A stretch of DNA of 64,000 nt from Bradyrhizobium erythrophlei. GTDB taxonomy: Bacteria > Pseudomonadota > Alphaproteobacteria > Rhizobiales > Xanthobacteraceae. The DNA lies in assembly GCF_900129425.1 (NCBI RefSeq), contig NZ_LT670817.1, forward strand, positions 2,976,001 to 3,040,000. Reading direction: 5' to 3'. Of the stretch, positions 15,974 to 25,544 are shown piece by piece. The position numbers and the translations under genes are program-made. Each line of letters starts with the position of its first letter. Positions within the stretch are counted from its first letter, which is position 1. The notes below the pieces were generated by a model. The model worked only from the letters and a program-made list of their open reading frames with translations, had not been told where the DNA came from and made no database searches.

Positions 15974-17707
15974 TCAGCGCAGTGGCTTCTTCAGCAGCGA
16001 AAAGCGGTCGGGATCGAGACCGAGCGACGGCTGCAGCATCGGCGCCTCCACCATGCGCGCGGCGGGGCGTTCATTGAGGGTGGGGTCGTTGGCGACGTCG
16101 CGATGCGAGGTGGCGCCGCGCCAGCGCTCCAGCACCGCGCCGACGAAATGCATGTCGTGGCCGGCGGCGACCGAGGGCGCCGTCGAAATCGTGGCTTCGC
16201 TGCGCGGCAATTGATGCGGCGGCACTTCCTTGAAGCGCAGGCGCGTCGGCAGCGCCACGCCCTCGCCGAACGCAAGCACTTCGCGGGTGCCGAGCGAGGG
16301 CACGAACGACAGCAGGTTGGCCGCGGCGTCCGAGACCGCCGAGCGCAGCAGCGCCTGGTCGCGGTCGTTGGCAAGCCGCATCGCGAACAGCGTGTTGCAC
16401 TGGGAAATGATGGTGGCGTCGAGTTCGGCGGGCCGCTGGGTGACGAGGCCGAGATAGACGCCGTATTTGCGGCCTTCCTTGGCGATGCGCGACACCGCCT
16501 TGCGGGTCGGCCCGAAGCCGATGTTGCGGTCGGCGGAAGCGTAGCGATGCGCCTCTTCGCACACGAACAACAATGGCGAGACGCCGTCGCTCCACAGCCC
16601 GAAATCGAACGCCATGCGGCACAGCACCGACACCACGGAATCGACGACTTCGGCGGGGAAACCGGCCAGCTGCATGATGGTCATCGGCCGGCCGTTGGCC
16701 GGCAGCCGGAACAGGTAGCTGATGACTTCTGCCATGGTGTCGCCGCCGACATTGGCGTTGTCGAACATGAAGGTGTAACGCGGATCGTTGCGCACGGTCT
16801 CGATGCGCGACATCAGCTTGTGATAGATGATGCGCGACGAGCGGTTCTCGAGCTTGCCCATGCGCTCGTCGATCAGCGAAATCAGGTCGACCAGGCGATA
16901 GGGAACCGGGGTGTCCACGGTATAGCCGACCGCCTTGGGATCGGCCCGCTTCAGCCCGACCCGGTCAGTGTTCTGGTACTGGGTATAGATACCCTTCGCC
17001 ACCGGAATGACTTCGGCGAGAATATCGAGTTCTTCGGGGACCCCGGGCCGGCCGCCGAACAGCACATCGACGATTTCCTCGAAATTGAACAGCCAGAACG
17101 GCAGCTTCAGGTTACGCGGGTTGAGCACCAGCGCGCGATCGCCGAAACAGCGGCCATACTCGTTGTGAACGTCGAGCAGGAAGATCCGCAGATTGGGCCG
17201 CGACCTGAGAATTTCGTTCAGCAGCAGCGACACGCCGCTGGATTTGCCGACGCCGGTCGAGCCAAGCACCGCGAAGTGTTTCGACAGCATCTCCTCGACG
17301 TCGACATAGGCGATGACGGACGGATCCTGCTGCAGGGTGCCGACATTGATCTGATCCGACCCGCTCGGCGCATAGACCGTGCGAAGCTCCTGATTGGTGA
17401 TGAGGTCGACGGCGTCGCCGATGGTCGGATAGTTGGTGACGCCGCGCTGAAATTTGGGGCGATCCGGTACGCCGAGGATTTCGCCGAGCAGATCGACCCC
17501 GGCGCTGGCGAAGTAGTTATCGGAAGTCGGCAGGTCCTCGCTCGTCACGTCGGTGATCATGGCGACGATGATGGAATTGGCGCAGCGAATGCTGACGAAG
17601 CGGCCGACGGTTGCCCGCGCCGCGGAGAGGCCCATCTGGCTCGCCGCCAGAAGTCCGACCCGGGCGAGGGATCCGCGCACCGAAATCACACGTCCGAAGG
17701 ATGTCAC
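15974..17707 (-). CDS. HerA/FtsK-like ATPase (DUF87 type)
   Basis: A 577-residue AAA-type ATPase. The N-terminal HAS barrel is visible in FGRVISVRGSLARVGLL and GRFVSIRCANSIIVAMI (1-50), Walker A is GSTGVGKS (149-156), and Walker B is PLLFVCEEAHR. It resembles the HerA DNA translocase family, which in archaea works with the NurA nuclease; in rhizobia a single-gene form is common and its role is uncertain. No NurA-like nuclease is adjacent. It is divergent from the galB operon across 423 bases. Confidence 0.8.
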   Translation of the reverse strand: MTSFGRVISVRGSLARVGLLAASQMGLSAARATVGRFVSIRCANSIIVAMITDVTSEDLPTSDNYFASAGVDLLGEILGVPDRPKFQRGVTNYPTIGDAVDLITNQELRTVYAPSGSDQINVGTLQQDPSVIAYVDVEEMLSKHFAVLGSTGVGKSSGVSLLLNEILRSRPNLRIFLLDVHNEYGRCFGDRALVLNPRNLKLPFWLFNFEEIVDVLFGGRPGVPEELDILAEVIPVAKGIYTQYQNTDRVGLKRADPKAVGYTVDTPVPYRLVDLISLIDERMGKLENRSSRIIYHKLMSRIETVRNDPRYTFMFDNANVGGDTMAEVISYLFRLPANGRPMTIMQLAGFPAEVVDSVVSVLCRMAFDFGLWSDGVSPLLFVCEEAHRYASADRNIGFGPTRKAVSRIAKEGRKYGVYLGLVTQRPAELDATIISQCNTLFAMRLANDRDQALLRSAVSDAAANLLSFVPSLGTREVLAFGEGVALPTRLRFKEVPPHQLPRSEATISTAPSVAAGHDMHFVGAVLERWRGATSHRDVANDPTLNERPAARMVEAPMLQPSLGLDPDRFSLLKKPLR

Positions 17708-18130
17708 AGTGGTTGGGCCCGGCAGTTTGTGAAAATTTGTTTTCGGGCCTCACTATGCCGTCCGCGGTTGGAGAAACTGTTAAACCGGTCGGGTTCCGGG
17801 TGCGTTAAATCCGCGGCATCTTGGTCAGGATTGCGGATTGGTTGGCCGCTCTCGCTCGGCCTCATCGGCCGATTTTGCCGAGAAATCGGGGTTTTTGGCG
17901 CCCGTTATTGGCGCCGGGGTCGCGCGCTGCTTAACGCTTGGTTTACCAAAGTGGGAGGAGGGCATTTCGTGTGTGGCCTTTCCGGGAAGCACCCCCGGGG
18001 CAGGGTGGAACGCGATGAAAAGCACCGGCGAATGCGAAGTAAGGGGCGGCGAGTCCCTGCCTTTGCCTTTGGCGCGTAGTCCACATAGGTTCGACCTCCG
18101 GGAAATGTCTGCAAGCTTCAAGGGAATGCC
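17708..18130. other. Intergenic region between herA-like and galB genes
   Basis: This 423-base divergent gap should hold promoters for both sides. I see repeated GGCGCC hexamers around 17895-17915 but no recognisable operator, riboswitch or small gene. An AGGGA element just before ATG 18131 is the likely galB ribosome binding site. Confidence 0.4.
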
Positions 18131-18847
18131 ATGGCAAAAACAGGTTTGGTGGTTTCGGCGCATCCGGGAGATTTCGTGTGGCGCGCCGGCGGCGCGATCG
18201 CGCTGCACGCCAAGAAAGGGTATCGGGTCAAGATCGTCTGCCTGGCGTTCGGCGAACGCGGCGAATCGCAATTTGCGTGGAAGCAGCCGGGGATGACGCT
18301 CGAGAAGGTCAAGGCCGGCCGCCGCGACGAGGCGGAGCGCGCCGCGGCGGCGCTTGGGGCCGAGATCGAGTTCTTCGATGCCGGCGACTATCCGCTGCGC
18401 CTGACGGATGCGCATATGGAGCGGCTGACCGACATCTACCGCGAGCTCAACCCGAGCTTTGTGCTGACGCATTCGCTCGAGGATCCCTACAACGTCGATC
18501 ATCCGGCCGCCGCCGCCTATGCCCAGGAGGCCCGCATCGTCGCGCAGGCGATGGGCCACAAGCCGCAGGCCGATTACAGCTACGCGGCGCCGCCGGTGTT
18601 TTTGTTCGAGCCGCATCAGCCGGAGATGTGCAATTTCAAGCCGCAGGTCATCCTCAACATCGATGAGGTCTGGGATATCAAGCGCAAGACCTTCGAGATT
18701 TTGGCGGCGCAGAAACACCTGTGGGCCTATTACGAGCGGGTGGCGTTGCAACGGGGCATGCAGGGCGGGCGCAATTCGGGCAAGGCCATGACCTATGGCG
18801 AGGCCTATCAGCGGCTATTCCCAATGGCGATGGAGGAACTGGCATGA
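18131..18847 (+). CDS. galB: 4-oxalomesaconate hydratase, PIG-L type (GalB-like)
   Basis: A 238-residue PIG-L-fold zinc hydrolase. Instead of the AHPDDE motif of deacetylases it has SAHPGDFVWRAGGAIALHA, followed by CLAFGERGES, which resembles the GalB hydratase of the gallate pathway in Pseudomonas putida. GalB hydrates 4-oxalomesaconate to 4-carboxy-4-hydroxy-2-oxoadipate. The His in HSLEDPYNVDHPAAA supplies further metal ligands. The next gene encodes the enzyme for the following step and overlaps by four bases (ATGA), strongly supporting the assignment. Confidence 0.82.
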   Translation: MAKTGLVVSAHPGDFVWRAGGAIALHAKKGYRVKIVCLAFGERGESQFAWKQPGMTLEKVKAGRRDEAERAAAALGAEIEFFDAGDYPLRLTDAHMERLTDIYRELNPSFVLTHSLEDPYNVDHPAAAAYAQEARIVAQAMGHKPQADYSYAAPPVFLFEPHQPEMCNFKPQVILNIDEVWDIKRKTFEILAAQKHLWAYYERVALQRGMQGGRNSGKAMTYGEAYQRLFPMAMEELA

Positions 18848-19536
18848 AGACGGTCGTTGTCCGCAATATCAACCGCGCCGACGCGGCGGTGGTCAAACGC
18901 CTCGGCGCGCTCGGCGTGGCGACGGTGCACGAAGCCTATGGCCGCTTTGGGCTGATGAAGCCCTATATGCGCCCGGTATGGGCCGGCGCCGAGGCAGCCG
19001 GTACCGCCGTCACCGTGTTGGCGCAGCCCGGCGACAACTGGATGATCCATGTCGCGGTCGAGCAGTGCCGGCCGGGCGACATCCTGGTGGTCGGCTGCAC
19101 CGCCGACAATACCGACGGCATGTTCGGCGATCTGCTCGCGACCTCGCTGAAGGCGCGCGGCGTCACCGGGCTTGTCATCGATGCCGGCTGCCGCGATGTG
19201 AAGTCGCTGCGCGAGATGGGCTTTCCGGTGTGGTCGAAGGCAATTTCGGCCAAGGGCACGGTCAAGGCGACGCTGGGTGCGGTCAACGTTCCCGTGGTCT
19301 GCGCCGGGATCAACGTTCATCCCGGCGACGCCGTCATCGCCGATGACGACGGCGTCGTGGTCGTCGGCCGCAAGCAGGCCAGCGACGTCGCCGCCAAGGG
19401 CGAGAAGCGCCAGGCCGAGGAGGAGGGCAAGCGCCGGCAACTGGCTTCCGGCGTGCTCGGGCTCGACATGTACAAGATGCGCGAGCCGCTGGAAAAGGCC
19501 GGCCTGGTCTATGTCGATGATCCCGAGTCCGACTGA
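18844..19536 (+). CDS. galC: 4-carboxy-4-hydroxy-2-oxoadipate aldolase (GalC/LigK-like)
   Basis: A 230-residue member of the RraA-like/CHA aldolase family. Motifs include VATVHEAYGR near the start and the active-site stretch DAGCRDVKSLREMGFPVW. It cleaves 4-carboxy-4-hydroxy-2-oxoadipate to pyruvate and oxaloacetate, the last step of 4,5-cleavage pathways for gallate and protocatechuate. It starts inside the last codons of galB and is followed after one base by the next gene, so the operon is tightly coupled. Confidence 0.85.
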   Translation: MKTVVVRNINRADAAVVKRLGALGVATVHEAYGRFGLMKPYMRPVWAGAEAAGTAVTVLAQPGDNWMIHVAVEQCRPGDILVVGCTADNTDGMFGDLLATSLKARGVTGLVIDAGCRDVKSLREMGFPVWSKAISAKGTVKATLGAVNVPVVCAGINVHPGDAVIADDDGVVVVGRKQASDVAAKGEKRQAEEEGKRRQLASGVLGLDMYKMREPLEKAGLVYVDDPESD

Positions 19537-19537
19537 A

Positions 19538-20392
19538 GTGACGATACGCTTGCGCACATTGCTCGGCGACCATCCCTGTACTGCCGCGTTGAAAAACGGA
19601 TCGCTCAAGTCAGATCTGGTCGCGTTCGATTTCGCGGAGTATTCGCCGACCAACAAGGGTTTCAAGCCGATGGTCCGCGACGGGGCCTTCGACGTCTCGG
19701 AAATGGCGATCGTCACCTACCTGATGGCCAGGAGTTTCGGCAAGCCGATGGTGCTGCTTCCGAACGTGGTGTTGGCGCGGTTTCAGCATGCGCATGCGCT
19801 CTACAATGCCAAACTGGGAACGTTAAGACCGGCCGATCTTAACGGCAAGCGCGTCGGCATCCGTTCCTTCACCACCACGACCGGTGCCTGGCTGCGCGGC
19901 ATTCTCGCCAACGATTACGGCGTCGACCTCAACTCGATCAACTGGGTCACCTTCGAAGATGCCCATGTCGCGGAATTCAAGGATACGACCAAGAGAGCGC
20001 CCCCGGGCAAAGAGATCATCCAGATGCTGCTCGACGGCGAACTCGATGCCGTGCTTGGAGAGAAGGCCGATCGTCCCGGGCTGAAGCCGCTGTTTCCGGA
20101 TGCGGCCAGCGAAGAGAAGTCATGGTTTGCCAAACACGGTGCGCTGCCGATCAACCATATGGTCGTCGTCAGCGAGACCCTGTCGCGCACGCAGCCCGAG
20201 GCGGTGCGGGAAGTGTTCAGGCTGCTGCAAGAGAGCGCAGCTCTCGCGCCGGCCGGCTCGCCCCGGTTCAGCCTTAAGGAAATGCGCCGCTCGCTGGAAA
20301 TGATCATCGGCTATACGGCACAGCAGGGGCTGATTCCGTATGCCTGCGCGGTGGATGAGCTGTTCGACGATCTGACGCGGACGCTGCGCTAG
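19538..20392 (+). CDS. 4,5-dihydroxyphthalate decarboxylase-like protein
   Basis: A 284-residue cytoplasmic protein of the periplasmic-binding-protein-like fold used by 4,5-dihydroxyphthalate decarboxylases. Diagnostic stretches are TTTTGAWLRGILANDYGVDL and WVTFEDAHVAEFKD. I chose GTG 19538, one base after the galC stop, because the fold begins at once (TIRLRTLLGDHP) and there is no signal peptide. It may decarboxylate an aromatic diacid feeding the ring-cleavage steps. A substrate-binding role is the main alternative but is weakened by the missing leader. Confidence 0.7.
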   Translation: MTIRLRTLLGDHPCTAALKNGSLKSDLVAFDFAEYSPTNKGFKPMVRDGAFDVSEMAIVTYLMARSFGKPMVLLPNVVLARFQHAHALYNAKLGTLRPADLNGKRVGIRSFTTTTGAWLRGILANDYGVDLNSINWVTFEDAHVAEFKDTTKRAPPGKEIIQMLLDGELDAVLGEKADRPGLKPLFPDAASEEKSWFAKHGALPINHMVVVSETLSRTQPEAVREVFRLLQESAALAPAGSPRFSLKEMRRSLEMIIGYTAQQGLIPYACAVDELFDDLTRTLR

Positions 20393-20406
20393 AGGAGAAA
20401 CGCCGA

Positions 20407-21366
20407 ATGCCACCGGAGCCGATTTTCGACCTTGCCCATCTCGGCCATATGGAACTGCTGACGCCGAAACCCGACGAGAGCCTGAAGTTCTTTGTCGACG
20501 TCATGGGCATGACCGTTAGCGGCCGCCGGGGGGAATCCGTTTACCTGCGCGGCTGGGACGATTACGAACGTTATTCGCTGAAGCTGACGGCGTCGAACAC
20601 CTCAGGGATGGAGCACATGGCGCTGCGGGCACGAAGCCCGCAGGCGCTCGAACGCCGCGTGGCGGCATTGAAGGGATCCGGATTCGAGATCGGCTGGACC
20701 GACGGCGATCTCGGCCATGGGCCGGCGTTTCGCTGCCGCGACCCCGATGGCCATATCGTCGAACTCTATTACGAGACCGAATGGTACGAGGCGCCGCCCG
20801 AACTGAAGCCGGCGCTGAAAAACCAGGCGCAGCGGTTTCCGGCGCGCGGCATCAATGTCCGCCGCCTCGATCACCTCAATTGTCTGGCGGTGGACATCAA
20901 GGCCAACCGTATCTTTTTCGAGACATATCTGGGCTGCCGGCTGACCGAGCAGATCGTGCTCAACGACGGCACTGAAGCCGCGATGTGGATGACGATGTCG
21001 AACAAGAGCTACGACTTTGCCTATTCGCACGATCACTCCAACACGCCTGGACGTTTCCATCACGTCACCTACGCGCTCGACAGCCGCGAGGACGTGTTGC
21101 GCGCCGCCGATATCTTTCTCGAAAACGGCGTCTATATCGAGACCGGGCCGCACAAGCATGCCATCCAGCAGACCTTCTTCCTCTATGTCTACGAACCCGG
21201 CGGCAACCGCGTCGAGGTCGCCAACGCTGGCGCCCGTCTCATCCTGGCGCCGGACTGGAAGCCGATCGTCTGGACCGAGGAAGAGCGCAAGAAGGGCCAG
21301 GCGTGGGGGCTGAAAACGATCGAGTCGTTTCATACCCACGGCACGCCGCCGGTTGCGGGCGGCTGA
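20407..21366 (+). CDS. Type I extradiol ring-cleavage dioxygenase (catechol 2,3-dioxygenase-like)
   Basis: A 319-residue two-domain VOC-fold dioxygenase. The iron ligands of the C-terminal domain are visible: His in RLDHLNCLAV, His in RFHHVTYAL, and Glu in GGNRVEVANAG. It cleaves a catechol next to one hydroxyl with O2. The company of galB and galC suggests a carboxylated catechol as substrate, though classical gallate dioxygenases belong to a different (LigAB) family. GAGGAGA sits ten bases before ATG 20407. Confidence 0.85.
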   Translation: MPPEPIFDLAHLGHMELLTPKPDESLKFFVDVMGMTVSGRRGESVYLRGWDDYERYSLKLTASNTSGMEHMALRARSPQALERRVAALKGSGFEIGWTDGDLGHGPAFRCRDPDGHIVELYYETEWYEAPPELKPALKNQAQRFPARGINVRRLDHLNCLAVDIKANRIFFETYLGCRLTEQIVLNDGTEAAMWMTMSNKSYDFAYSHDHSNTPGRFHHVTYALDSREDVLRAADIFLENGVYIETGPHKHAIQQTFFLYVYEPGGNRVEVANAGARLILAPDWKPIVWTEEERKKGQAWGLKTIESFHTHGTPPVAGG

Positions 21367-21484
21367 GCGTTTCAATGGCTTCCTGAGGAAGCCGCCGCCT
21401 GCTATCGTCGCCGGGTTCGAAACCTGTGCGGGACGACAATAAGCCTCGCATCAAGAACAATGGTCAATTGGGGAGGATATCATC

Positions 21485-22111
21485 ATGAAGCGCTGGTCGG
21501 CATTTGGCGTCGCATTGCTTGTGGCGGGGTTTGCCGCTTTCTCGTACACGCCTCGGGCGTCCGCCGATGACGGGTGGATCACCCTGTTCGACGGCAAGAA
21601 CCTCGACAACTTCAACATGATCGGTGACGCCAATTGGCGGATCGAGGACGGCGCCGTCGTTGCCGACAAGGGCAACGGCTTTCTGGTCACCAAGAACACC
21701 TATACCGATTATCAGATCAGGGCCGAATTCTGGATCGACAGCGACGCCAACAGCGGCATTTTCATCCGTTGCACCGATCCTGGCAAGGTGACCGGCGCCA
21801 CCGCCTACGAGGTGAACATCTGGGATGCACGCCCCGACCCGAGCTACGGGACCGGCGCCATCGTCAACGTCGGCAAGGTCGATCCGATGCCGAAATCCGC
21901 GGGCAAATGGAACGTCTACGAGATCACGGCGAAGGGTTCTACCTTTACGGTGACGCTCAATGGACAAAAGACCGTCGACGGCGCGCAAGACGGCAAGTTT
22001 GCCAGCGGCCGGATCGCCCTGCAGCACGGCCTGGGGCTCAAGGACGACAAGGGCGTCGAGAGCGACAAGGGCGTGGTCAAGTTTCGCAAGGTGGAAATCA
22101 AGCCACTGTAG
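21485..22111 (+). CDS. Secreted DUF1080 (3-keto-disaccharide hydrolase-like) protein
   Basis: A 208-residue precursor. Residues 1 to about 27 form a signal peptide ending in ASA. The mature part has the DUF1080 jelly-roll signature WITLFDGKNLDNFNM, a central DSDANSGIFIRCTDP, and VYEITAKGSTFTVTLNG. The family includes enzymes acting on 3-keto-glycosides and carbohydrate-binding proteins; the substrate is unknown. GGGAGGAT precedes ATG 21485. It follows the dioxygenase by 118 bases and may be a separate unit. Confidence 0.82.
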   Translation: MKRWSAFGVALLVAGFAAFSYTPRASADDGWITLFDGKNLDNFNMIGDANWRIEDGAVVADKGNGFLVTKNTYTDYQIRAEFWIDSDANSGIFIRCTDPGKVTGATAYEVNIWDARPDPSYGTGAIVNVGKVDPMPKSAGKWNVYEITAKGSTFTVTLNGQKTVDGAQDGKFASGRIALQHGLGLKDDKGVESDKGVVKFRKVEIKPL

Positions 22112-22457
22112 AACGGGTGGTTTGGTTTTTGGCGCGTCCCCCCATGACACGGCCCACGGCTGGCTCCGGCATAATCGGCCGGGCTGCCGGGGCAGGGGAA
22201 TGCGCTTTGCTATTCCCGAAAGTCAGTGACACGGTAAAGGTGTGCCAGAATATCAAGCCAACTGAAACGAGAGTATAGTCGAACCGACGATTGGTTGCGT
22301 CATCGCCGTCTGAGCGGCCCGCTTCGCTCGGCTTCGGCTCTGAGAGCAGGGGTTTGTCTAGACATCGCTGGGGTATAGGATAAAGGAGTGGCATCCGGTA
22401 TGGCGTTAGCCAAAGACCGGACCTGCCGTCCAGGAACGTTCGGCTACCACAGCGACG
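22112..22457. other. Intergenic region upstream of the cyclase/ATPase gene
   Basis: About 346 bases with no supported gene. Short frames through it show no conserved motif and no good ribosome binding site. I see no repeat matching those elsewhere in the window. Confidence 0.4.
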
Positions 22458-25400
22458 ATGAACGCAAAGTCCACCGAAACTGCTGTTTCTCCCAAGGGCG
22501 AACGTCATCGGTTGACGGTCCTTTTCGCCGACTTGGTGGGATCCACCGTGTTGGGCAGGGAAATGGAGTCGGAGTACTTCTCCGAGCTCCTGGGCAAACT
22601 GCGCGCGATCTGGCATCGAGCTGCGGCCAAGCACGGCGGCCGCGTGATCAGAACGCAGGGTGACGGCGTCCTCGCAGTCTTCGGCTACCCAAGCTCCGGC
22701 GAGGACGACGGTCGGCGTGCCGCAGAGGCCGCCCTCGATATCCACGAATGGGTTGGGCAGGTGCAGCACGACGGCTTGTTGCCGGCTCGTCTGCCGTTGC
22801 GAATGCATTCGGGCATCCATGCCGGTACCTTGCTGCTGTCTGAAGGCGATATCGAATGGGGCCGGTTTGATCTGATCGGCGACGTGGTCAACACCGCGGC
22901 CCATCTGTCCCAGCATGCCGCACCCGGCCAGATCCTGGTCACCCTTGACGCCCTTGGACCCAACGCCAACTTCTTTGAACTTGGCGAAGGGCCCCGCGAT
23001 GCCGGTCCGGAATTCGGGCTTCTCCAGGTGCATGCCGTGCTCGGACGCAGCTCGGCCACCCGGCGTTTCGAAGCCACCGCTCGCCGCGGCCTGACGCCCT
23101 TCATCGGCCGCGGCGAAGTCGCGACTTTTCTGACGGATTTCCTGAGTGCTGCATCCCCGGTCGCGCAACGCTGTGTGCTCGTCGTCAGTGGCCCCGGGCT
23201 CGGCAAGACGCGGCTGCTGGAGGAAGTGCTGCACCGGCATGAAGGCGGCGCCCTCACGCTGCTGCGCGGCAGCTGCGAAAGCTATCTCGGCGCCGAGGTC
23301 TTGCAGCCGTTTTTGCAGATCTTGCGGGCCTTCTTCGGAATCCAGGCGGACATGCCGGAAGACGAGGCCGCAACGGCCGCTGACACTGCGCTGCAGCCGT
23401 GGATTGCCGAACTCGGGCCGCGCGCCAAATCGATCCTTGCACTGGTGTCGGGCGGCGTCGAAGCAGGCGGCGGCCGCTTGACCGCCAGCGGCGTGGTCGG
23501 CGACCTCCTCGTCTTCTTTACGGCATTATCCGCGAAGACTGACCTGGTGCTGATTATCGACGACTGGCAATGGGCCGACGACGCCAGTCGCCAGTTGATG
23601 GAGGCGCTGCTGCAATTGAATGCAGGCCCGCGCGTCATCCTGGCCAGCCGGCCGCGCGACGACGGCGCTGAGTGGATTTCCGGCGCGCCCCATCTGTCGC
23701 TGGAGCCGTTTCAAGGAAGCGAGACCGATCTTGCCGTGCGACGCTGGGTGCCACATGCCGACCCGTTCCTGGTGGCGCGCATCCACGGCTATGCCGGCGG
23801 CGTGCCTTTGTTCATTGAGGAACTGTGCCATTCAGTTGCCGCCGGAAATCCGTCGTATTCGCTGGAAGGCCGCGGCACGCACGGATGGGTGGCCACGCTG
23901 GTGGCCTCCCGGCTGGCTCGCTTGCCGCCGGAGCAGGTAAACGTGGTGCGTGCCGCCGCGGTCATCGGCAACGCGGTGCCGAACTGGTTGCTGGCTTCGG
24001 CTTGCGACGGCGCGCCCGATCCGGCCACGATGCGAGCGCTGGCGGACGCGGATTTTCTTTATGCTGCGCCGGCGGCCGGCGGGCTTCGCTTCAAACACGG
24101 CATCACCAGGGATGCGGTCTATGAGGCCATCGGCCTGCGCGAACGCCAGGCATTGCACCAGCGCGTCGAAATCGCGCTGCTGGCGCGGTCCGGACAGACC
24201 GATCGCGAAGATACCCTCGAAGCCTTGGCCCACCATTCGCGCGGCGCCGGCCATTGGGAACATGCTGCGCATTATGCCGAGCGCGCCGGCGATAAGGCCA
24301 TGGCTGCGTTTGCGCTGGATCGCGCGCGTGCGCAATATCAGGTCGCCATGGAAACGCTGGACCGCGTTTCGAATCGCACGCGCGAGCAGTCGCTGCGCTG
24401 GTGTCTGCTGGCCAACAAACTGGGCATGGTCAGCATATTCGATCCACTGTCGCTCAGCGACGACGTCACCATCTTCGAACGGGCGGTGGCGCTGGCGCGC
24501 TCGCTGGGCGATGCGAATGCGGTAACGCGTGGGCATTATTGGCTGGGCTACATGTGCTATGGCTTCGGACGCTTCCGAGAAGGCGAGTACCACGCGCGGC
24601 AGGCGTTGACGCTGGCGCGCGAGTCGGGCGACCAGCGCCTGGCGGCTCAGATCGAAGCTTCGCTGGGACAGATACTCGCCGCGACTTGTCAATACGACCA
24701 GGCGATCACCCTGTTGGACGCCGCCGTCTCGGCCAAGCAGCAGCGCAGCCGTCCTGGCGGCGGCATCGCCATCGGCTCGGCTTACGCGCTATCGTGCAAG
24801 GCGAGCGTGCTTGCCGATCGCGGCGAATTCGATGATGCGAACGTCTGCCTTGGGGAGGCGATGAGCTTGCTCGGCGAATCGACCCATCCGGTGGCGAATT
24901 CCGTGCGCAACTGGGTGGCCGTCTCTCTGGTTTGGCAGGGACGCTGGGAGGAAGCCGAGCGCGTCGCTGCCGAGAGCGCGCGAATTGCCGAGAATACGCA
25001 GGCCCTGTTGCTGTTGGTGGTTTGTCGCGCGGCGTCCGGCTTTGCACGCTGGGCGCGCGGGAACGCTGCCGGTCTGCAGCAACTGCGCGATGCCGTCCAA
25101 TGGATTGAAGCGCGGGGTGGCCAGTTCTACACCTCGCTTTACTATGGTTGGCTGGTCGAAGCCTGTGCCGCGGAAGGGGACATCGCTGGCGCGCGACGAT
25201 TCGCTGCACATGTGCTGCGCCGTGCACGCGAGGGAGAGCGGCTGGGCGAGGCGGCGACATGCCGAGCGATGGCGCGAATCGCGGCCGCGCGCGACGACGA
25301 CTTTACTACCAGCCAGCGTTGGCTGCGGCGCGCTGAAAACTCCGCAAAATTGCGCGCTTCGCCCCGCGAGTCCGCATTGAACCAGATCGTGCGCGGAGAG

Positions 25401-25544
25401 ATTCTCTCCCGACAGGGGCATGCCGAAGCAGCCTGCCGGACGATCGCCCAAGCCACCGCGGCGTTGCGCGCGATGGGCATGCACTGGCACGCGTCACAGG
25501 CAACCGCCGGGCTCGAAACCAGCGCATCACTCAGCCGACATTGA
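22458..25544 (+). CDS. Class III adenylate/guanylate cyclase-AAA ATPase-TPR protein
   Basis: A 1028-residue multidomain signalling protein. Residues about 18-190 are a class III nucleotide cyclase domain with metal-binding Asp25 (FADLVGS) and Asp69 (TQGDGVLAVFG). Residues about 210-480 are a STAND-like ATPase with Walker A GPGLGKT (about 244-250) and Walker B LIIDDWQWADDAS. The rest is alpha-helical TPR-like repeat. Such proteins resemble the SARP/MalT-type sensors of actinobacteria and rhizobia and probably bind a ligand through the TPR part; the signal is unknown. Its last 14 bases overlap the end of the convergent DyP/P450/SGNH gene. Confidence 0.85.
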   Translation: MNAKSTETAVSPKGERHRLTVLFADLVGSTVLGREMESEYFSELLGKLRAIWHRAAAKHGGRVIRTQGDGVLAVFGYPSSGEDDGRRAAEAALDIHEWVGQVQHDGLLPARLPLRMHSGIHAGTLLLSEGDIEWGRFDLIGDVVNTAAHLSQHAAPGQILVTLDALGPNANFFELGEGPRDAGPEFGLLQVHAVLGRSSATRRFEATARRGLTPFIGRGEVATFLTDFLSAASPVAQRCVLVVSGPGLGKTRLLEEVLHRHEGGALTLLRGSCESYLGAEVLQPFLQILRAFFGIQADMPEDEAATAADTALQPWIAELGPRAKSILALVSGGVEAGGGRLTASGVVGDLLVFFTALSAKTDLVLIIDDWQWADDASRQLMEALLQLNAGPRVILASRPRDDGAEWISGAPHLSLEPFQGSETDLAVRRWVPHADPFLVARIHGYAGGVPLFIEELCHSVAAGNPSYSLEGRGTHGWVATLVASRLARLPPEQVNVVRAAAVIGNAVPNWLLASACDGAPDPATMRALADADFLYAAPAAGGLRFKHGITRDAVYEAIGLRERQALHQRVEIALLARSGQTDREDTLEALAHHSRGAGHWEHAAHYAERAGDKAMAAFALDRARAQYQVAMETLDRVSNRTREQSLRWCLLANKLGMVSIFDPLSLSDDVTIFERAVALARSLGDANAVTRGHYWLGYMCYGFGRFREGEYHARQALTLARESGDQRLAAQIEASLGQILAATCQYDQAITLLDAAVSAKQQRSRPGGGIAIGSAYALSCKASVLADRGEFDDANVCLGEAMSLLGESTHPVANSVRNWVAVSLVWQGRWEEAERVAAESARIAENTQALLLLVVCRAASGFARWARGNAAGLQQLRDAVQWIEARGGQFYTSLYYGWLVEACAAEGDIAGARRFAAHVLRRAREGERLGEAATCRAMARIAAARDDDFTTSQRWLRRAENSAKLRASPRESALNQIVRGEILSRQGHAEAACRTIAQATAALRAMGMHWHASQATAGLETSASLSRH

